Below are positions 58,448 to 64,000 of a DNA stretch of 64,000 nucleotides, piece after piece. The stretch covers positions 88,264,398 to 88,328,397 of the forward strand of contig NC_037092.1 of NCBI RefSeq assembly GCF_002994745.2, in the 5' to 3' direction. The translations under genes were made by a program, and so were the position numbers. Under the pieces are notes generated by a model. It did not search any database. It was not told the DNA's origin and worked only from the letters and a program-made list of their open reading frames with translations. Source of the stretch: Rosa chinensis (Eukaryota > Streptophyta > Magnoliopsida > Rosales > Rosaceae). Position 1 is the first letter of the stretch. Every line of letters begins with the position of its first letter.

Positions 58448-59501
58448 TTTGGAGAAATTGAGGTGATTGTTGAAAAATATTGCGTATCATAGCAATGAAG
58501 GTTTGAAAATGGGTGAGAACTTCATTTTTGCGACGCATTGGATAAATCCAAGTGTACCGAGAAAATTCATCGGTAAAAAGGACATAATATTTGAATCCGC
58601 TAACGGAAAGGGTAGAAGAGGACCAAACATCACTATGAAGAATTTGAAAAGGAAAAGATGCGCATTCTTGATTATATGGAAAACGCAATTGATGAGATTT
58701 GCTAAGTGCACAATCTCTGCAAAAAGAGCAAAAAGATAACTTAGAACCAATGCTAGACCCTAAACGAGCTAAGACATTTGAAGAGGGGTGACCCAAACGG
58801 TTGTGCCAGATGGCGGAGTGAGTGGAGGCAAGTGCATAGGGAGTAGTGGACACGCTGGATAGATTAAGAGGATAGAGACCATCTTTACAAGGGCCTTGAA
58901 ACAAGAGACGACCAGTGAGTAAACAATAAATTTGATAGAAATCAGGAGCAAAGAGGAAAAACACACGATTATCTTTAGTGAACTGTGCAACCGACAATAG
59001 ATTTTTACTAATGGAAGGAATGCGGAAAACATCAGATAAAGAGAATTGAGAGGAGCCTAAGGACAAAGGAAGAGTACCGGTATGAGAAATGGGCATGGAA
59101 TCCCCATTACCCATATACACGTAGTGTGGACCACCATAAGGTTGAGAATTGTTGAGAGGCATAGCAGTCATATGGTGAGTGGCACCCGTATCAGGACACC
59201 AATTGGGATCAGCAACAAAATGAGCTCCAGCAAAGGGTGTAGCTGTGGATGTGCCAGGAAATTGAGGAGGACAGTGGTGCAGCGAATGAGAACTTGTGTA
59301 GCAATTGGGACACCAATTGGGAGGTGAAGAACGCACAGCCCAAGCAGGAGGAGTGAAAGGCCCAAAAGGCTGAGCTAGCCGTTGTTGCGCAATGGTGGAA
59401 GGCGATAGAGACAGAAATGGACGACCACCATAGGAGGAGTTTGGTGAAGGATTAGAGTTGGTGGCAGCCATGGAAGAGGAGGGGGTGGTGGGGGAAGACA
59501 A
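58448..59501 (-). pseudogene. Nested Copia gag remnant, protease and first half of integrase
   Basis: Opens at 59501 only about 40 bp from the primer-binding site. The gag capsid domain is absent; after a Ser/Pro-rich stretch there is just a CCHC knuckle (CPNCYTSSHSLHHC). Then comes the protease with WCPDTGATHHM (active-site DTGA intact), the pre-integrase zinc site (WHNRLGHPS ... CSFCRDCAL) and integrase core blocks ILHSDVWSS and FLQSDNGTEF. A frameshift just after the last block ends the frame at 58365. Confidence 0.88.
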
Positions 59502-59558
59502 GGGCAGATAACAGATGAAAGAGGATCAATATGGGGAGAACCTAAACTACTGATACCA

Positions 59559-59766
59559 TGTAGAAAATGATATTTTGATATGTTGATGTTTACAAATGTA
59601 CACATATATAGCAGTGAGATACTGCTGTTACAATGCAACCATTAAACTCTATTTTCAGCTATAATCAAAACTGATATGCAATTATAGCAGAATCAAAACA
59701 GCCTATGTATTCAATGGAGGAGAATCATATGGCTGGAGTTTAGGAGAAGATTTAGTTTCTCTAACA
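59559..59766 (-). mobile_element. Nested Copia 5' LTR
   Basis: Partner of 52599-52806; outer flank CTAAC equals 52594-52598. Confidence 0.9.
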
Positions 59767-59771
59767 CTAAC

Positions 59772-60255
59772 CCTAGGTAAAACTCGGCTTGTATCAGGAG
59801 AAAGGAAAAAAAAACACCTAAATTCAGACAACATCAGTTAGGGTGCATTGTCTAAAGATAATGTGACAACAGACAAATAAAAACAGTTGTGTGAAACAAG
59901 CAAATCAGACAACATCTTTTCGCAAGCATTGACTTAAAGGTTATTGCACAACAGACAACTAATAACAGTTATGTGATTGAAAACAATCAGACAACATCAA
60001 AAATCAACCATTGTCTGAATAAACGTTGGACAACATTGAAATAATAACTATTGTCTGAATTGATCCATTCAGACAACATCATAATATCAACCATTGTCTG
60101 AAAAGTAATTGCACAAGAGCCAAGTAATAACTGTCGTTGGATTCAAAACTTCAGACGATAGAAATATTTTTGCTGTCGTTTGATTATTTCAGACGACAGT
60201 TAAAATGTTTGCTGTCCTCTGATATATGTTGTCTGATTGAATTTTTGGCCTAGTG
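59772..60255. repeat. CACTA right subterminal and terminal repeats
   Basis: About a dozen CAGACAACA/TTGTCTGA motifs in both orientations, ending in TTTTTGGCCTAGTG at 60255. Confidence 0.85.
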
Positions 60256-60258
60256 ACA

Positions 60259-61472
60259 AGTCTTGTGGTCTCACTGGACTCATTCTTCACAATGTCAGCT
60301 AAGCGTTCAATATGCTCATTAGCAGCTTTTTCAAAAGCTTCACTAACCAAAGTAGCATACGGGTTGTCATTAACTAGACCCGTTACAACCTGAGATGTAC
60401 TAATAACCATATCGGCTTGAATCAAAGGTTCCTGATGAACAACAACATCAGTAGCAATACTTTGGATAGCAGCCTGCTTGGCCTCAACCAACGAAGCAAC
60501 AATTTGTTCATCAATAACCTTATTCACCTCTACTGCATCAATTTGAACCACTGAAAGATCAGCTCCTTCATTGGAAGAACGAGGGAATCACTCTATACTC
60601 TTGATACACAACTTTGCATTTATTCTGATCATGAAGGGAGCGTGTCTTAGGCTCTTGCTTTTGCAATAGTCTGCAGCGACCCACAGAGTGACCAATGATC
60701 TCACAATTGGAACACTTATCTGGCAGATTTTCATACCAAATCTCCACTGGAAAATAAAAGTTCTCACGTTCAACCATAATCAAAAAAGGGAAATCAGTAG
60801 CCAAATCACATCATCTAACACACGAGCATAGTAACCATATTGACTTTCCTTTGTCTCCCGATCAAGTTTTGGAGGAGTACCCACACCCCGGGCTATCTCC
60901 ATAAGGAGGTAAGGATGCCAATAGTCCTGGCTTAAACCCGAGATTTGAATCCAAACCTATGCATGAGTTTGGGGCATGGCATCACTAGGATTGAAGTCAG
61001 GCTTCCATTCAGAGAGACGAAATATGCCACTTGCAAGAGTGCAAGTAGCCCCTCCCCAGATGCGACGCATGTCCTCTTCAGTGCTAAAGTGAATATCAAA
61101 GTAACCTTTCCCCAAAGGTACCAGACGCCATGGCCCTGAGGCTTTCCATAAATTGTAGAGAGCAGCTTTGAAATCAACTGTTTTCAAAGGAACAAAACCA
61201 TTTTTCAAAAGTAATCTCCCAATGAGGTTTGTGCGAAAATATTTCAGTTGCTCTTGATAAATTCCCTCATTGATCTTGACATAGATCTTGTCCCCACGCA
61301 CAACTAGGGCTGTCAGTTGATTGAGGTTGAAGGAAGATTCAACGAAGTCAGAAATGATGGAGGGAAACATTCTAACTTTGAGAGGAGGCTTAGGAGCAGA
61401 GGCCTTTAGGACGCTGTGGTATAAACCCCACGGGAAAGTGTTTGCCCTAGGTCCACCGAAAGGATTCTGCAT
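60259..61472 (-). pseudogene. LINE ORF1, N-terminal and central part
   Basis: Starts MQNPFGGPRANTFPWGLYHS at 61472. Residues about 35-165 are a DUF4283-type RNA-binding domain (GRLLLKNGFVPLKTVDFKAA, LWKASGPWRLVPLGKGYFDI, IFRLSEWKPDFNPSDA). After frame breaks near 60955 and 60810, a CCHC knuckle CSNCEIIGHSVGRC occurs at about 60710-60670, then an acidic helical stretch. The CACTA inserts near 60256. Plant LINE ORF1 binds the element RNA. Confidence 0.85.
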
Positions 61473-61591
61473 CTCAGGCTTACAGCAACACCATCAAAAC
61501 AAGGCGGTGAAACGGAGGAGAACAGAGACTAGCGCTGCCACCACAAACCCTAGAGGATTTCAGTCGCAACGGTGACAAAATCCACAAGTCC
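61473..61591 (-). mobile_element. LINE 5' leader
   Basis: From the first base after the target duplication to the ORF1 start; about 119 bp, which suggests that the insertion is not 5'-truncated or only slightly so. Confidence 0.65.
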
Positions 61592-61605
61592 AGTGATATG
61601 CACAT
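61592..61605. repeat. LINE target-site duplication, right copy
   Basis: AGTGATATGCACAT, identical to 21885-21898. Confidence 0.9.
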
Positions 61606-61814
61606 GTTGTAGACATGTAAGAGAAACCCATATATCAAAAATATAACTCTTTATATTCTTTTACTCGAAGTTCATTTTTTATTCAAGGGATTGTATTTGA
61701 GATGTTTCATATAATTTCATCTCGATCATCTGAACTATTCAAATTTTGACCTAAAAAAATTATATATATCAAAGAAATCATCAGCTAAATTGATAGTCCT
61801 AAGGATCTCACCTT

Positions 61815-62055
61815 CTTTTTTTTAACTAAACCTCGTTTAGCGAGGTAAAACTTTTATTAAAGTATAGGAAGATATAAGTATGAGGAGAGAACATACCCTA
61901 ACCATTCAAAAAATAGAGTACCAATGATGAGGAAGGGTAGACAATATCCCACCTTCCAAACAGTGGTGGAACTATAAACTTATGTTTGGGGGCAGAAAAA
62001 TTATAAAGTATATGCTTAACAAAAAAAAAATCTTTTATAAAAGTCAATTATTATA

Positions 62056-62092
<37 letters not shown>

Positions 62093-62930
62093 TGAAGGCA
62101 TAGCCAATATATTAATCTCAAGCCAAAATGATCATTACATACCCCTCCGCTGCTATTAACTAGACAGACAAGAGGTTGTGGGGGTATTACGATGGTCCAT
62201 AGGGATATAATAGACCATTCATTAAACAACCAAGGCTCACAAAAAGTGGGCCTATAAACTATGAAATTGTCATAGAAAATAGGCACACTATAAACACACA
62301 AGTGCATAGCTCCTTGAAAAAAAAAGGGAATTAATTAGAAAGAAAAATTAACCTATCTACTTAGCAATCCAGAAGGCCCAAGGACAGCTCAATCCAAGAC
62401 TCACCACAGTAGGCCCAGCTCTATTCCCTTCTTCCCACCCTGTGCAAACTAGTCTCGTACACCACTGCCTGGTGGCCACCGCCGCATGTCTCCCTCGCAC
62501 CTGGCTCCACCACATGCCACCCAACCACCGCACCACTCAACCTCCGCTGCCACAACCCGCCACCATTGAGAGGACAGACGATGCCTTGGATTAGAACAGC
62601 CAAACCCAAACATAAATCTAGGTAAGGGTCCTGCAACCAAACGCCACCAGATTCCACTGATAATGCTCGTGCCACCCCTCCTCGCCATCAATGTACACAA
62701 AAGTCAACCACATCGATGCATTGAGCAAGAACAAAACCAAGTTTTACCATTCAACCTTCGACCAAGCCATCTCGAAGACTAGGCTTAGAATTCAACACCC
62801 GTCCGGCAGCAGCAACGACATCAATGCGACCAAGATCAACACTGAAGCCGGCCACCGCCGAACGAGCAACTATTGGAGGTCGGGAGCCGCCTAGGGTTTA
62901 AGGATGAGAGAGGCGGCTAGAGAGAAAAGT
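61815..62930 (-). mobile_element. Possible LINE-derived remnant
   Basis: On the minus strand the left end looks like a LINE tail (CTAAACGAGGTTTAGTTAAA followed by an A run) and the right end like a GC-rich LINE or gene leader (AAACCCTAGGCGGCTCC). No ORF1 or ORF2 domain lies between. A (TA)n tract fills 62058-62089. I could not find a target duplication, so the call is tentative. Confidence 0.3.
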
Positions 62931-63580
62931 CTAGCCTAAATTTTTTCTACCTAAAGTATACTTAATGTAAGATATATTCCAGCTTTAATGTTTTGAGATA
63001 CATACCAATGTTTTCTTTCACAACATTCATTCATGTCTTTCTTTTAGTTTTTCAAAAGCATTTATTAATAATTTAAAGATACTATACAACCTCTGGCCCT
63101 GTGTAGTATAGCATGTGCTTCCAGAACAAATAAAACACCAATAAACAATGAAGCATGACTCCCAATGCCAAAACAAAAGGAATCATCTAAAATGAAAATT
63201 AGGAAGACCTAATTTATCTCTAAAGCAAATTGATTAATGAAATATGGATATGAATCCCACCAAGTGAAGTCCGTCAACGAAGAACCAAAATTGGCCAATA
63301 TCACTTGGTTCCTTTCTCGAAAGATATGTGAACAACAAAATTACATCAATGAAATCTGATTAACACAATTCTGCCATGCCACCTGAAATTTGTAAGGTAA
63401 CATTTGAGAAGACGGAGAAAAATGAGAATTTTCAATTGGATCCTCCAATGCAAATTATTCAGATCTTTCTATGTATTATTTGGATATTGGATGACCAAGA
63501 AAGAACCAAATTTTAATTCTAGTGAAATATAATTGACTGAGGGAAAAAAAAAAAAAGGCCTTTTACAGTTTTACATCATC
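62931..63580. other. AT-rich intergenic DNA, nothing recognised
   Basis: No coding frame, terminus or repeat that I can assign. Confidence 0.5.
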
Positions 63581-63581
63581 A

Positions 63582-63830
63582 CTAGGAAATAGTGTCGCGC
63601 TTTGCTGCGAAATTTATTGTTATTAATGAATAATTTAATGAAATAATAACTGTTTTTTATTGAAAATGAACTGCGCAATGCCACAGGTTTGTTCACATAT
63701 TTACTGGAGTTTGTTCAAAAAGTTAGTAACTCCAGTCATACTTGTACAAAACATTTTAGCTGATTAGCTAGCTGCATTTGTCCAAAAACTTAAATTACAG
63801 TAGCTGCAGCTAGAGAAAATGCAGCGAATG
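63582..63830 (-). mobile_element. Helitron-like 3' terminus, second locus
   Basis: CTAG at 63582-63585 with host A before it (minus strand CTAG|T), and a hairpin CGC-GC-TTT-GC-T-GCG at 63596-63609. The following AT-rich sequence shares words with 6480-6660. The 5' end is not found. Confidence 0.5.
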
Positions 63831-63874
63831 AGTTTCATTCAAATCTCTGTCTCTCTCTGTCTCTCTCTTAAATG

Positions 63875-63875
<1 letters not shown>

Positions 63876-63916
<41 letters not shown>
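63876..63916. repeat. (TA)n microsatellite
   Basis: About 20 AT units preceded by a CTCTCTGT-rich stretch (63848-63870). Confidence 0.9.
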
Positions 63917-63919
<3 letters not shown>

Positions 63920-64000
63920 TTTGTGAATGAAAAAAATAAAAAGTCATACCAAGATGAACAAATTGTTTGTTGTAGCATATATATAAGCTAATGTATAGAA

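Larger units (their letters stand above)
52599..59766 (-). mobile_element. Copia retrotransposon nested in the CACTA, itself interrupted
   Basis: LTRs of 208 bp at 52599-52806 (3') and 59559-59766 (5'), about 96% identical, flanked by CTAAC (52594-52598, 59767-59771). The primer-binding site TGGTATCA (59551-59558, minus strand) and polypurine tract TTGAGGAGGGA (about 52807-52817) are in place. Pol order is protease, integrase, RT, RNase H. The gag capsid domain is missing. A solo LTR interrupts RT. Confidence 0.92.
48837..60255. mobile_element. CACTA DNA transposon carrying gene fragments (11.4 kb with nested inserts)
   Basis: The left end reads CACTAGGCCAATAATTCAAT followed by CAGACGACAG. 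The right end, reverse complemented, reads CACTAGGCCAAAAATTCAAT followed by CAGACAACA. Both sides carry the 3-bp duplication ACA (48834-48836, 60256-60258), exact for CACTA. Both subterminal zones (48837-49330, 59810-60255) are dense in CAGAC(G/A)ACAG/CTGTCGTCTGA in both orientations, the binding-site type of CACTA transposases. No transposase is seen; the inner part holds captured exons and a Copia element. Without the Copia it is about 4.2 kb. Confidence 0.92.
21899..61591 (-). mobile_element. L1-type LINE, full length but split by five nested insertions
   Basis: On the minus strand the order is 5' leader (61591-61473), ORF1 (61472 to about 48500 with the CACTA inside), ORF2 with endonuclease, reverse transcriptase and RNase H (48483-38103 with two insertions), 3' UTR (with hAT and Gypsy inserts) and a poly(A) tail (T run from 21899). 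A perfect 14-bp duplication brackets the whole. Removing the five insertions and their duplications leaves about 6.33 kb, the usual size for a complete plant LINE. Many frameshifts and changed catalytic residues show it is long dead. Confidence 0.9.

Noticed and set aside
62421..62700. Two overlapping minus-strand frames of 83-84 codons
   Set aside because: GC-rich non-coding remnant with no recognisable domain; length is within chance for this composition.

Overview
This is plant nuclear DNA from a eudicot. The evidence is plant-type introns, an LRR receptor-like protein gene, plant-specific transposon families (CACTA, Tat-type Gypsy, Sirevirus-like and Ale-like Copia, L1-type LINE, TRIM, hAT, Helitron-like ends) and AT-rich intergenic sequence. 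A Rosaceae origin is a guess I cannot support from sequence alone. Only one host protein gene looks intact: an intronless LRR receptor-like protein at 3573-5846 on the minus strand. All identities below are by-eye estimates; no search or alignment program was run.

Left third (1-21.9 kb). This part is an eroded tandem duplication around the receptor-like protein gene. Its 3' end and about 1.4 kb of downstream DNA recur at 9.85-11.76 kb as a truncated pseudogene copy. Around it lie a 2-alkenal reductase pseudogene (0.8-2.04 kb), a broken COX19-like gene (13.54-13.89 kb), two near-identical Copia-type 5' LTRs (179-426 and 8731-8978), Helitron-like termini, an old CACTA remnant carrying part of the KDEL receptor gene ERD2 (about 14.65-16.62 kb), and a deletion-derivative Sirevirus-like Copia (16.6-21.0 kb).

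Middle (21.9-61.6 kb). About 40 kb of the window is one L1-type LINE on the minus strand, flanked by a perfect 14-bp target-site duplication (TSD, AGTGATATGCACAT) at 21885-21898 and 61592-61605. Five insertions split it, each with its own duplication: a Tat-type Gypsy (22348-36628, CTAAC), a hAT-like element (36693-37941, CATCAAGT), a TRIM with identical LTRs (39560-39913, GAAAC), an Ale-like Copia (40678-46708, CAATC) and a CACTA transposon (48837-60255, ACA). Subtracting them leaves about 6.3 kb, a normal full-length plant LINE. Nesting goes deeper. A 2.66-kb solo LTR sits in the Gypsy. A Copia (52599-59766, CTAAC) sits in the CACTA, and a related 2.85-kb solo LTR (54191-57041, CTAAG) sits in that Copia. 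Order of events on that branch: LINE, then CACTA, then Copia, then solo LTR.

Most interesting content: the CACTA family, which has CAGACGACAG-type subterminal repeats and carries an ERD2 exon plus other exon-like pieces; the Tat element's opposite-strand spliced ORF and roughly 60-bp tandem repeats; the Ale-like Copia, with an open gag, ruined pol and almost identical LTRs; and the TRIM with identical LTRs. The last 2.4 kb holds no clear gene, only simple repeats, a probable LINE-like remnant and a Helitron-like end.
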